DNA from: Adonisia turfae CCMR0081
GTDB taxonomy: Bacteria > Cyanobacteriota > Cyanobacteriia > Phormidesmidales > Phormidesmidaceae
Reading direction: 5' to 3'
Length of the DNA stretch: 48,995 nt
NCBI RefSeq assembly: GCF_011009555.1
Contig: NZ_QXHD01000004.1
Span: 7,244,883 to 7,293,877, forward strand
The notes beneath the pieces are model-generated. The model did not search any database. It was not told where the DNA came from and was given only the letters and a program-made list of their open reading frames with translations. Position numbers and translations under genes: made by a program. Below, piece by piece: positions 1 to 9,229 of this stretch (positions within the stretch are counted from its first letter, which is position 1; each line of letters starts with the position of its first letter).

Positions 1-1757
1 TGCCCCTGTGCCTGCCCTTGCACCTTCCCATTCCCATCCAAATAAAGAACAGAAACAGAGGTATGCGGCAGGATAACTGAGCGCTGCGTCAGCAAGAATT
101 TTGGGTTGGTGTCTTCTAGGCAGTATTTCAGCCGTTCAGCCGGATATGCTGGATCAAGGGGTACGTAGGCTGCGCCTGCTTTGAGCACGGCTAGAATACT
201 AATGATTCTGTCTAGAGACGGCTTTAGGCATAGGGCAATTCGATCACCAGGGGTAACGCCTTTTGAGCGAAACAGATTGGCCAGTTGATCGGCCTGTTGA
301 TTAAGTTCGCCATAGGTGAGTGTTTGCTCTTTAAACACAACTGCTAGAGCGTCTGGTGTTTGCTGTACCTGGGCTTCAATCAGTTGGTGAATAGTTAAGT
401 TACGGAGATAGTCGATCGTCTCCCAGGTGGTTAGCTGCTGCTGTTCTGCTGGTGTGAGACGGGGCAGATCAGCGAGTTTGCTTTGAGGCTGTTCGATAAA
501 GGCAGTCAGCAACAGTTCTAAATGGGTGTGTAGGTGTGCGACTACACCTTCCTCAAACCTGCCCGAATCAAACAACAGCAACAACTCCAATGACTCACCA
601 GGAACCACCAGCAGCGCCAGCGGATAATTGCTCTGCTCCAAATAGCGCACGTCGCTGGTATCAAACCCCAGTTCTGTAACTGCTGCCGCTGGATAGTTTT
701 CAAACACCACAATGCTTTCAAACAGGGGACTGCCCTGGGGCACATCACTCCAGCGTTGGATATCGGTAAGGGCTGTGGTTTCGTACTGTCGCAGGTCGAA
801 AAGCTGTTGCTGTCGCAACCGTAGCCAATCGATGAGAGTTTGGTCAGGCTCAATGCTTATCCGCACAGGTAGGGTATTAATAAACAATCCCACCATGGTT
901 TCCACACCGCTCAGAGCAGCCGGACGACCCGATACCACCGAACCGTAGGTCACTTGGTCCTCACCGCTGTAGTGGTTTAACAGTAATGCCCATGCTCCCT
1001 GAACCAGGGTATTCAACGTTAACCGATGCTGTCGCGCCAGATTTTTAAGGGCTGTGGTTAAAGACGGTGATAGGGATTGTGTCTGTTGCTGGTAGTGTTG
1101 AGATGTGCCAGCAGAACAAGCAGCAGGCAGCGGTGTGGGCTCAACAAAACCCTGAAGCTGTTTTCGCCAGAAAGATTCAGCCTTACTGGGATCCTGTTCT
1201 TGCTGCCAGGCAATGTAGTCGCGGTAGGGGCGTGTGGGCTGTAGCTGGGGTACGGTTCCCTGAAGCAACGCGCCGTAGTAGGTCAACATGTCCTGCCAAA
1301 TGAGGGGCAGTGACCAGCCATCAAATAGCAGGTGGTGAGAACTCCAAACAAACTGATGGACGTTGTCGCGTAGGTGAATTAGGGTGAGGCGTAGCAGTGG
1401 AGCCTGGTCTAGGTGAAAGCCTTGGGTGCGATCGCACTCCAAAAACTCCTCCAACTTAGCCATCTGCTCAACATCCGTTACCCCACGCCAGTCCAATAAC
1501 CGCCAGGGTACATCTACCTGCTCACGAACCACCTGTAGTGGCTCATCCAACCCGTCCCACAGAAATGCCGTGCGTAAAACCGGATGCCGTGCCACCGTCT
1601 GTTGCCACGCCTGCTGTAGGAGTTCTATCTGGAGATCACCGCTCAGCTTACAGGTGTATTGATTCACATAAACACCAGCCTGGGTATCGGCCAGGGTGTG
1701 AAACAACATACCTAGCTGTACCGGCGAGAGCGTATAGATATCGGCAACATTTTCCAT
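1..1757 (-). CDS. NRPS, second module (C-A), 3' part beyond window edge
   Basis: Nonribosomal peptide synthetase extending the chain made by the upstream module. The frame is open from ATG at 1757 to base 1, about 585 residues. A condensation domain fills roughly residues 1-430, with an N-terminal LSPVQLGMLFH motif and the catalytic HHLLFDG motif. An LSP-x-Q-x-GMLFH start is usual in DCL condensation domains, which fits the epimerase at the end of the preceding module. An adenylation domain begins near residue 450 (TYGELN, KAGAAYVPLDP) and is cut before its substrate-pocket motifs, so the amino acid cannot be predicted. The start codon overlaps the stop of the upstream NRPS by one base (TAATG), implying translational coupling. 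The last codons before the edge are low-complexity and encode a Gly/Gln-rich stretch within the A domain. Confidence 0.93.
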   Translation of the reverse strand, partial: MENVADIYTLSPVQLGMLFHTLADTQAGVYVNQYTCKLSGDLQIELLQQAWQQTVARHPVLRTAFLWDGLDEPLQVVREQVDVPWRLLDWRGVTDVEQMAKLEEFLECDRTQGFHLDQAPLLRLTLIHLRDNVHQFVWSSHHLLFDGWSLPLIWQDMLTYYGALLQGTVPQLQPTRPYRDYIAWQQEQDPSKAESFWRKQLQGFVEPTPLPAACSAGTSQHYQQQTQSLSPSLTTALKNLARQHRLTLNTLVQGAWALLLNHYSGEDQVTYGSVVSGRPAALSGVETMVGLFINTLPVRISIEPDQTLIDWLRLRQQQLFDLRQYETTALTDIQRWSDVPQGSPLFESIVVFENYPAAAVTELGFDTSDVRYLEQSNYPLALLVVPGESLELLLLFDSGRFEEGVVAHLHTHLELLLTAFIEQPQSKLADLPRLTPAEQQQLTTWETIDYLRNLTIHQLIEAQVQQTPDALAVVFKEQTLTYGELNQQADQLANLFRSKGVTPGDRIALCLKPSLDRIISILAVLKAGAAYVPLDPAYPAERLKYCLEDTNPKFLLTQRSVILPHTSVSVLYLDGNGKVQGQAQG

Positions 1758-4700
1758 TAACCCTGACCTCCTGCACGATCGGCCTTATTTAACAAAGCTG
1801 AAAGCTTATCGAGCTTTTTGCTGTTAAGCTTTGCCAGGGGAAAGTCTGCAGCTGTTACCTTGTTGCCTGGTCCCTCCAGAAGTGTTTGGAGATGCTGCAT
1901 TACACCATCAGCGAGTGCCTGGGCTGCAGAGTCGCCTAGACCGCTGTAGCACCAATCAATATGGAGCTGGCCTTCTCTAATAAAGGCGCTGATGTCGAGG
2001 GGGTGCGATCGCATCTGTCTCGGACTTCGAGATACCTGTAATGGCTGAGAAAATCGGAACATAGAGTTGGGCGGTAGCAGCTGCTCTAAAGTCCCGAGAT
2101 AGTTAAATAAGATTTCAGGCTGGGGCTGGTTAGTAACAGCTTCATTTCCTCTGAGATAGCGCAAAATACCGTACCCAATACCATTTTGAGGAACCTGTTC
2201 TAGGGTTGCTTTAATAGATCTCAATGTCTCACCAGGTTCAGATTGAGCTGTTAGTGTTACCGGAAAGAGCGATGTAAACCAGCCAACGGTGCGCACCAAG
2301 CGAATATTGGGAATTATGGATTCTTCTCGTCCATGACCTTCCAAAGCAACTTGAACCGTAGGTTGCTCAGTGTGTTGTTTAACGGCTAAGGTCAAAGCCG
2401 CTAACAACAGTTCTTGAGGACGCGCACGAGATGTTTGCAGAAACGTTTGGGTCAGGTCATCACTGAGCTGTCGAGAAACAGTGCGAGCAGTAGCTTCGGA
2501 CTGAGTAGTACCACTTAACTGAGCAACGGAGTCAGGCGGAGAGAGCCAATAGTCAATTTCTGATTGAGGTAATGCGATCTCTTTAAGCCCATGTGCCCAT
2601 GCTTTAAAGGAGCTAGTCTTGAGCGGAAGCGAAAGTTCCTCACCCTGACTGAGTTGCTGGTAGGCTGTTTCTAAATCCTGAATTAGCGTTAGCCAAGATA
2701 GAGCATCTACTGCCAGGTGATGTATGACCAGCCCTAGCTGCTGGCGGTCACCTAGATCAAAGAGAACCGCTCGAACAAGATCTCCTTTGGTTAAGTCAAG
2801 CTGGGTCTGAAGTTTGGCAATGGTTTTAGTAATGATTTCTTGAGGATGGGGCTGCGCCGAGACATCTACTTCGATAGTGGCCACATCAGAAACAGGTTCA
2901 CCATAACGTTGCTCCCAGCCTGCATCGGTTTGAGTATAGGTCAGCCGTAAACTATCGTGATGATTTACCACGGCTGTCAGGGCTGCCTTCAAAACTGACA
3001 GGTCTAGTATTTCAGCCACATTTAGCACCACTGTCTGGGTAAACTGTTCTGGCTCTGGTGATTGTTGTTCAAAAAATGCCTGCTGGATGGGAGTGAGAGG
3101 TATCAACCCTGTCAAATCTTCTGGGGTCAGATGCTCATGCTCAGGGGCCACTACAGCAGACAGCTTTGCCAGGGTGGGATGCTGAAAAATCTGGTTGGGA
3201 GATAAGCTAAAACCAGCTTCTGACATCCGGGCAGCAATTTGAATGGCCATAATCGAATCGCCGCCCAGCTCATAAAAGTTGTCGTGGATGCCAATGCGAT
3301 CCACCTTCAGCACCTGCTGCCATAGCTTGGCTAATGTCTTCTCCTCAGCCGTAGCAGGGGCAACAAATTCTGCCCGTAGCTCGGGACGACTGGCTTTTGG
3401 ATCCGGCAGAGCTGCAAAGCTCACCTTGCCATGCACGGTCAAGGGCATCTGCTCCAGCTGAATAAAATAGGCGGGCACCAAATTGCTGGGCAATCGCTGG
3501 GCTAAAAAGCGTCTCAAGTCTGCTGTCGAGGTCTGCCCCACATAATAGGCCGCCAGCTGGGCTTTGTTTATTTGCGCGTCTTCGTAGCCAATCTCCTGAA
3601 GAATTCTCTCCACTTCGGCCACGTCAATCTCATCATTGAGTTCGTCGATGGCCGCTTCTGGCGTTTTGTGCCCCATACGCACATCCCAGCTGTAGGGCAG
3701 AGCGTAGTTATGATAGCCACGCTTCTTAGTATGCAGATGAATGCCCACATTGTTGATCAGACAGTTGGTAGAACGCCCTGTGTCTGACGGACGAATCCAG
3801 GGTACCTGGTCCTTTAAGAAAGAGAGCATCTCTGCTAGCTCTACATCGCAATAACGGTAGAAGTCAATAATCTCCACCGTCTCAAAAATGTCATCGGTTT
3901 GAAATACCTTCACATCCATCAGCTGTGATACGGCATCGTCAGTGCGATGGTAGGCTTTGCGAGCGGCCAGAATGGTCTCGTCAATCTGGTCTACATCAAA
4001 CTCAGACTGGCCAAACAGCTCCGTAAACCATTCTTCTGTCAGACGGGTTTCAAAAAACTGTCCCCGTGAGAGACCCGTCACAATGCAGGGAATCCCCCGC
4101 TCGTAAGCCAGCTGCATACTCAGGGTATAAATAGTCTTAAAGCAGCCGTTACACACGTTACAGTGGCGATTCAGGCTATCGACAAAAATGTCGTTCATCG
4201 CCGGTGTGGTGCCAAATTGATGCTTCACACCCAGAGTCTTAACAACACGTCGAATATTGTCTTTTGCTTGCTCAGAAATGTAGCCGTTATCGAGGGTAAA
4301 GGCAAACACCTTGAAGCCCATGGTCACCAGCTGAGCCAGGGCATAGGTGCTGTCCTTACCACCGCTGAGCAGCATCAGACAGTCGTACTCACCCTGTTTG
4401 CGCTGACGGGCTCTCTCTAGACGAGACTTGAATTCGTCAATCGACTTGAAGTATTGCTCGGTGCGATCGCGATAGGTCTCATAGGTTTGACAAATATCAC
4501 AAACACCCTCGTGATCAAAGGTAATGCCAGGATAGTTGGAGGCAATGCCACAGCGAGTGCAGTAAGTCACAGGACCAGCCTGCACAGGACCAGCCGACTG
4601 AACTAAGCTAACGGCACTAGCACTTACTTCAGGATGGTCCATCAGGGCCGCTTCGATTTCCCCTAGCTCAATGCGGGTACCGTGAATCTTTACCTGACGG

Positions 4701-7234
4701 TCACCGCGCCCAAGGTACGTTAGCTGCCCATTCTCCTGCCAGCGACCCAAATCGCCCGTGCGATACAGTCTTTGATCACCGCGAGCAACAAACCGTTCCG
4801 CCGTTAATTCAGATCGATTGAGATACCCCCGCGCCAGACCAGGGCCACCGATAAAGATTTCACATACGGCTCCCTGGGGCACCAGGTTTAAATGATCATC
4901 CAAAAGATAAATTTCCGACCCTGCCGCTGGTTTCCCAATGGAAACAGATGTGGGTGCATCAGGCTCCATTTCAAATTGATGAATCATACAGCCAACCGTA
5001 GCTTCTGTTGGACCGTACTCGTTGTAAATCTCAAGGGGATGGTCACTAGCATTGGCAATGGCATCTGCCAAAGATGTTTTCAGATCCTCCCCACCTAAAA
5101 TCAGCGTCTTCAACCGAGAGCCAATGGCCATGCCCTGCACCAAGGACAGGTGAGAAGGGGTTAGTTTAATCACATCTACTACATTCTCTTGGAAGATCTG
5201 CTGCAGCGAAAGATCAATAGCTTCATCCCCTTCAGGATAAATCACCACCTGTCCACCTGAGAGCAGAGGCACATAGATAGAAGTAACCGTTAGATCAAAT
5301 GTAAAAGGAGAGAACAGGGGAAACGCCAGGGTTCTCCCTCTCACATACTGTTGAATCGCCCAGTTAACGTAGTTGGCTAATCCACGATGTTCAACTTCTA
5401 CGCCCTTAGGCTTGCCTGTAGACCCTGACGTGTAGAGCAGATAAGCAAGCTGATTAATGCCAGACGGATTATTTAAATTGTTGTTTGGCTGCGACGTTAA
5501 ATCTAATGTGTCCAACTGGATATTCACGGCATGACTGTTCAGGTGCACCGTAAACTCAGACTGGGTCAGCACCCAACGTACCTGGGTGTCTCTCAGAATA
5601 TGGGCAATGCGCTCATTGGGGTGGCTGGGATCAATGGGCACATAGGCTCCTCCGGCTTTAAGCACTCCCCAGATAGACACCAGCATCTCAACAGAACGGC
5701 GCAGACAGATGCCAACGGGCATCTCGGGCATCACACCCTGCTGTCGAAGATAGTGGGCCAGCTGATTGGCTCGGGCATTCAGCTGACTATAGGTCAAAGT
5801 TTCATCGTTACAAGAGATTGCAACAGCATCTGGGGTTCTCTCCACCTGTTTTTCAAACTGTTGCACTACGGTTTGAGTAACGTCAATGCGATCGCACTTC
5901 CCCAGATCTACAAGGTGAGTCTTTTCCGACCCATTAACAATCTCCACCTCAGCAATGGGTTGGTTAAGATCAGCCAACACCGCATCCACCAATGCCAGAA
6001 AATGGCCTGTGGCCCGTTCCTGTAGTTCTGGCTCAAACAAGTCACAATTAAAGTCGAAATGTAGCTGCAGACTGCCCCGATCATCAAAATCATGCACCTG
6101 TAGCCGTAAATGATGTCGTGGATCGCCAGCCCCTGGATGAATCCATTCTGAAGACACTGGACGACCATCAAAATCCGACAGCCTAGCGTGGATAAAATTC
6201 AGTACCACATTGACATCACGACTGGGGGCAAACTGGCTAACACCAGGCTGGGCATAGCGCAGCATACCACCGCTAGCATGACTCACTTTCCGCAACAGCG
6301 ATGCAAAGGTTTCCCCTGGTTCAATGTCAGCTTGTAAAGGAAACAGTTCGATAAATACGCCGATAGTCTCTTTCAACAGTGCGGTAGTGCGACCATGGGC
6401 AGGGGTGGCAAATGCTACTTGATTGCTGCCGCTAATCCGATGGAGATAGGCCAGCAGAATACCAGCCACCAGGTTAAACAGAGACAGCTGGGGCGTTAAC
6501 GCCCGTGCATCCGAGTTCATCGCCAGCTGTTTCAATGCAGCCGTTCTTTCTGGGCCTAGTTCCCATGAAACACGGCGGGTGCGAGGGGATACCTGGCTTG
6601 CTGATCGATGGTAAAGATCTACTGAGTTCGCCTGCTGTTGTTGCCAGTAGTCAATGGCGCGAGACGAGGGTGATGGCAACGATACATCACTATATGCTGG
6701 TAATGCTGGGGCCTCTGACAAATTGCCCGCTATCGAACGATGATAGAAGTCTCCTACTGTTTGGTAAATCAGTTGAACTGACTGAATATCCGTAATCACA
6801 TGGTGCTGACTGATATACCAGGCATAACAGTTAGAACTGAGACGTATTAGAGCTGTTTCAAAAAGTCTCTCGGATAAATTGAACAGTGTCTGACTACGAT
6901 TCTCTGCCCAGGTACATGCCTTTACTTGGGGATTCCCTTGATCGCTGAAATCAAACACCGGCACTTCATAATCCAGTTGAGACAATACCCGCTGCTGCGG
7001 CACACCGTCCACTTCCTCAATCACCATCCGTAGAGCATCGCTGCGTTCCACCAATGCTTGGAATGCCGCCTGAAAATGAGCAGGCTCAATCTCACCGGAT
7101 AGCGTAAACAAAAACGCCATGTTGTAAAGCGGTGATTCTGGTGCCAGCTTTTGCCCCAGCCACAGCAGATGCTGGGCCGTTGTCAGATTAGACTGGGCGG
7201 CAGTGGATTGAAGTGGCATTGCAACAACGGTCAT
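1757..7234 (-). CDS. NRPS module C-A(PP-loop insertion)-PCP-E, predicted Asn-activating
   Basis: A 1825-residue NRPS module. A condensation domain (about 1-440) has HHVITDI near 146. An adenylation domain (about 455-1275) has A3 YTSGSTGKPKG near 603, A5 NEYGPTEA near 740, A7 YRTGDL near 824, A8 GRGDRQVKIHG near 845 and A10 HGKVSF near 1268. Reading the pocket by eye gives D-L-T-K-I-G-E-V-G-K, one change from the classical Asn code DLTKLGEVGK. Between A8 and A9, residues about 885-1225 are a separate domain: paired CxxC motifs (YCTRC, CDIC), a PP-loop SGGKDS near 956 and CNVCNGC near 1026, resembling N-acetyl-sugar amidotransferase and other PP-loop ATPases. A carrier domain follows (LGGDS near 1325), then an epimerase (HHLAVDALSW near 1508, EGHGRE near 1633, GYGILRYL, FNYLG). 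It starts 2 bp after the free carrier gene. The function of the inserted domain is unknown; amide, nitrile or thioamide chemistry is possible. Confidence 0.93.
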   Translation of the reverse strand: MTVVAMPLQSTAAQSNLTTAQHLLWLGQKLAPESPLYNMAFLFTLSGEIEPAHFQAAFQALVERSDALRMVIEEVDGVPQQRVLSQLDYEVPVFDFSDQGNPQVKACTWAENRSQTLFNLSERLFETALIRLSSNCYAWYISQHHVITDIQSVQLIYQTVGDFYHRSIAGNLSEAPALPAYSDVSLPSPSSRAIDYWQQQQANSVDLYHRSASQVSPRTRRVSWELGPERTAALKQLAMNSDARALTPQLSLFNLVAGILLAYLHRISGSNQVAFATPAHGRTTALLKETIGVFIELFPLQADIEPGETFASLLRKVSHASGGMLRYAQPGVSQFAPSRDVNVVLNFIHARLSDFDGRPVSSEWIHPGAGDPRHHLRLQVHDFDDRGSLQLHFDFNCDLFEPELQERATGHFLALVDAVLADLNQPIAEVEIVNGSEKTHLVDLGKCDRIDVTQTVVQQFEKQVERTPDAVAISCNDETLTYSQLNARANQLAHYLRQQGVMPEMPVGICLRRSVEMLVSIWGVLKAGGAYVPIDPSHPNERIAHILRDTQVRWVLTQSEFTVHLNSHAVNIQLDTLDLTSQPNNNLNNPSGINQLAYLLYTSGSTGKPKGVEVEHRGLANYVNWAIQQYVRGRTLAFPLFSPFTFDLTVTSIYVPLLSGGQVVIYPEGDEAIDLSLQQIFQENVVDVIKLTPSHLSLVQGMAIGSRLKTLILGGEDLKTSLADAIANASDHPLEIYNEYGPTEATVGCMIHQFEMEPDAPTSVSIGKPAAGSEIYLLDDHLNLVPQGAVCEIFIGGPGLARGYLNRSELTAERFVARGDQRLYRTGDLGRWQENGQLTYLGRGDRQVKIHGTRIELGEIEAALMDHPEVSASAVSLVQSAGPVQAGPVTYCTRCGIASNYPGITFDHEGVCDICQTYETYRDRTEQYFKSIDEFKSRLERARQRKQGEYDCLMLLSGGKDSTYALAQLVTMGFKVFAFTLDNGYISEQAKDNIRRVVKTLGVKHQFGTTPAMNDIFVDSLNRHCNVCNGCFKTIYTLSMQLAYERGIPCIVTGLSRGQFFETRLTEEWFTELFGQSEFDVDQIDETILAARKAYHRTDDAVSQLMDVKVFQTDDIFETVEIIDFYRYCDVELAEMLSFLKDQVPWIRPSDTGRSTNCLINNVGIHLHTKKRGYHNYALPYSWDVRMGHKTPEAAIDELNDEIDVAEVERILQEIGYEDAQINKAQLAAYYVGQTSTADLRRFLAQRLPSNLVPAYFIQLEQMPLTVHGKVSFAALPDPKASRPELRAEFVAPATAEEKTLAKLWQQVLKVDRIGIHDNFYELGGDSIMAIQIAARMSEAGFSLSPNQIFQHPTLAKLSAVVAPEHEHLTPEDLTGLIPLTPIQQAFFEQQSPEPEQFTQTVVLNVAEILDLSVLKAALTAVVNHHDSLRLTYTQTDAGWEQRYGEPVSDVATIEVDVSAQPHPQEIITKTIAKLQTQLDLTKGDLVRAVLFDLGDRQQLGLVIHHLAVDALSWLTLIQDLETAYQQLSQGEELSLPLKTSSFKAWAHGLKEIALPQSEIDYWLSPPDSVAQLSGTTQSEATARTVSRQLSDDLTQTFLQTSRARPQELLLAALTLAVKQHTEQPTVQVALEGHGREESIIPNIRLVRTVGWFTSLFPVTLTAQSEPGETLRSIKATLEQVPQNGIGYGILRYLRGNEAVTNQPQPEILFNYLGTLEQLLPPNSMFRFSQPLQVSRSPRQMRSHPLDISAFIREGQLHIDWCYSGLGDSAAQALADGVMQHLQTLLEGPGNKVTAADFPLAKLNSKKLDKLSALLNKADRAGGQG

Positions 7235-7236
7235 GA

Positions 7237-7476
7237 TTACAGGCTCCGCTTAGCAAGGTAGGCATCAATGGCCTTGATGGTCCTAAAGTTAGTGATGATG
7301 ATGTCCGACTGGGGCACATCACAGCCAAACTTATCTTCCACAAAAGCCACCAGCTGCATCACTCCCATGGAGTCAATAATCTCTTCACCGAGGAGATCAT
7401 CGTCTGCCTCAACCTGCATCCGACCGTTAAGCAGGGTCTGACTAATATATTGTTTAAGAATTTCTTGGTTATCCAT
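7237..7476 (-). CDS. Free-standing peptidyl/acyl carrier protein
   Basis: A 79-residue carrier protein. The phosphopantetheine serine lies in EEIIDSMGVMQ near residue 36, and the helical pattern after it (VEDKFGCDVP, FRTIKAIDAYL) is that of a stand-alone carrier of the PltL/AnaD kind. It probably holds proline as a thioester while the neighbouring dehydrogenase oxidises the ring. The frame stays open upstream into the adenylase gene, but that extension has no carrier sequence, so ATG at 7476 is chosen; no strong Shine-Dalgarno is seen. It lies between the adenylating enzyme and the NRPS, in the order seen in anatoxin clusters. Confidence 0.88.
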   Translation of the reverse strand: MDNQEILKQYISQTLLNGRMQVEADDDLLGEEIIDSMGVMQLVAFVEDKFGCDVPQSDIIITNFRTIKAIDAYLAKRSL

Positions 7477-7537
7477 CACTGTGAGTCTTGAATTTTGAGT
7501 TAAAGTTTGCCCGCCAAGAGAAATCACCTTATTTCTA

Positions 7538-7577
7538 TAACTAAGAACTAAGAACCAATAACTAATAACTAATAACT
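7538..7577. repeat. Heptanucleotide repeats (TAACTAA/TTATTAG type)
   Basis: Imperfect tandem repeats of a 7-bp unit (taactaa, with variants taagaac and ccaataa). Similar short tandem heptamers are known between genes in filamentous cyanobacteria. The array runs into the 3' end of the adenylase gene, so its last residues (VISY) and its stop codon come from the repeat. A second copy with the same heptamer theme lies near 36.78 kb. Confidence 0.6.
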
Positions 7578-9220
7578 CTCCTCTCCGCCTGTTGTTGCAA
7601 CGCCCGTCGATCAATTTTGCCAGTGCCCGTTCTAGGGAATGCGGTCGCGATCGCAATCCTCCTCGGCACCGCATACCCCGGCAATCGTTCCCCCACATAA
7701 TTAAGCAGTTCACCATCACTCAAGGTAGCCTCGGCCTTCAGAATCACCACCGCTTCCACTTGATAGCTACCGGCCTCAGCCGACACCGCATAGGCCGCCG
7801 CTTCTTCCACATCAGGGTGTCCCACCAAAACCGCTTCCACCTCATCCAGTTCAATGCGATAGCCCCGAGTTTTAATCTGACGATCTTTCCTGCCAACAAA
7901 TTGATAGTTACCGTCCGGTAGCTGCTGCACTAAGTCCCCTGTGCGGTAAAATACAGCCGTCTGATGAGCAATTTCAGTCCGGTAAAAAGCACTCTTATTT
8001 AAGTCAGGTCGCTGCCAGTAACCCATCATCATGGTCGGCGTTCGCACCAGCAGTTCACCCACATCGCCTGACATAACTGGATTGTCCATATCATCCACCA
8101 CAATTTCCTCTGCATTAGCCCAGATTTGTCCAATGGGAGCCACCTCATCAGGCATCGCCTGGCCCTCAGACAAAGGAGGGACATGGTAATAGCTACACTG
8201 GTTGATTTCTGCTGGTCCATACACATTACTAAAACGTGCCTGGGGCAAACGTTCCATCAACCCATACATATATTTCGCCGGGTAGGGCTCTCCACCAAAC
8301 AACACCCAGCGCAGTGAGCTTAAATCTCTCTCTTCTAGCACACCCCGCAACAGTAGCTGGATTAACGCAAACGGTACCGAGTACCAAATGGTTAACGCTT
8401 CATCCTGGGCCAACTGCGAAAGACTGGCAGGCATTTTCATATAGGCTTCAGGGATAATCACCGTTGTCGCCCCTACCAACGGCCCTGAGAAGTAGTCCAG
8501 GGTGGACATGTCGAAATGAAGCGGCGAGTGATTACCCAGACGATCTTCGTGGGTCAAACCATAGGTATAGGCCGCCATCCGCGCATAGTTTAGACCACTG
8601 CAATGGGTATGCATAATTCCTTTAGGAGTGCCCGTAGACCCCGAGGTATACATGATGTAGGCCAGGTCTTGCTCCATGGTGAGCACCGACGGCGAGATAT
8701 CGCTGGGTAGAATATCTGACCAGTCACAATGGTCCACAGCCTGTTCCAGGGCAAATGTTTCTGGCAAACCAATGATGTACTGTAGGGGTGCACCGCTGCG
8801 TGCCCTAATTCCATGGGCTCTGCTCCCATGCATGCCCACACCATGGGCCTCTCCCACCAGCGTATCTAACAAATCCGGCATCCGCACCCGCTTTGATTTC
8901 TGGGTAATCAGGTGACGAATACCGCAATGGTTAATGGCGTAGGCTGTACGGGCAACAGGTGCACTCGGATCAAGCGGCACATAGGCAGCACCGGCTTTCC
9001 AAATGCCATATATTGCGATCGCACTCTCCAAACTCTTATTCAAGTAAATCCCTACCCGGTCTCCCCGCTTTACCCCCAGATCAACCAACTTATGGGCCAA
9101 CCCATTTGCACGCCGCAACAGTTCGCCATAGGTAAGACTCTCACCATCACAACGAAATGCTTCGCGTTCAGGAAACTGCTCGGCAGAGTGATCTAAAATT
9201 TGAGACAACAAATAAATCAT
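7562..9220 (-). CDS. Stand-alone adenylating enzyme, probable L-prolyl-[carrier] AMP ligase
   Basis: A 552-residue adenylation enzyme with A3 YTSGSTGTPKG, A5 VYGPAEINQC, A7 YRTGDLV, A8 GRKDRQIKTRGYRIEL and A10 TGTGKIDRRAL. Length and motifs are those of free-standing A domains such as PltF, RedM and AnaC, which load proline onto a separate carrier protein. The proline call rests mainly on context: a prolyl-oxidase-like dehydrogenase just upstream and a free carrier just downstream. The pocket read by eye (D-M-L-Y..., Q-C) was not matched confidently to a published code. ATG at 9220 is preceded by a perfect AGGAGG at spacing 5; a GTG at 9226 overlaps that site and is less likely. The gene begins 9 bp after the dehydrogenase stop. 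The extreme C-terminus is encoded by heptamer repeat DNA. Confidence 0.88.
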   Translation of the reverse strand: MIYLLSQILDHSAEQFPEREAFRCDGESLTYGELLRRANGLAHKLVDLGVKRGDRVGIYLNKSLESAIAIYGIWKAGAAYVPLDPSAPVARTAYAINHCGIRHLITQKSKRVRMPDLLDTLVGEAHGVGMHGSRAHGIRARSGAPLQYIIGLPETFALEQAVDHCDWSDILPSDISPSVLTMEQDLAYIMYTSGSTGTPKGIMHTHCSGLNYARMAAYTYGLTHEDRLGNHSPLHFDMSTLDYFSGPLVGATTVIIPEAYMKMPASLSQLAQDEALTIWYSVPFALIQLLLRGVLEERDLSSLRWVLFGGEPYPAKYMYGLMERLPQARFSNVYGPAEINQCSYYHVPPLSEGQAMPDEVAPIGQIWANAEEIVVDDMDNPVMSGDVGELLVRTPTMMMGYWQRPDLNKSAFYRTEIAHQTAVFYRTGDLVQQLPDGNYQFVGRKDRQIKTRGYRIELDEVEAVLVGHPDVEEAAAYAVSAEAGSYQVEAVVILKAEATLSDGELLNYVGERLPGYAVPRRIAIATAFPRTGTGKIDRRALQQQAERRVISY

Positions 9221-9229
9221 ATCCACCTC

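Noticed and set aside
5531..6025. Long plus-strand frame opposite the first NRPS module
   Set aside because: It lies entirely antisense to conserved condensation/adenylation motifs; an effect of codon bias.
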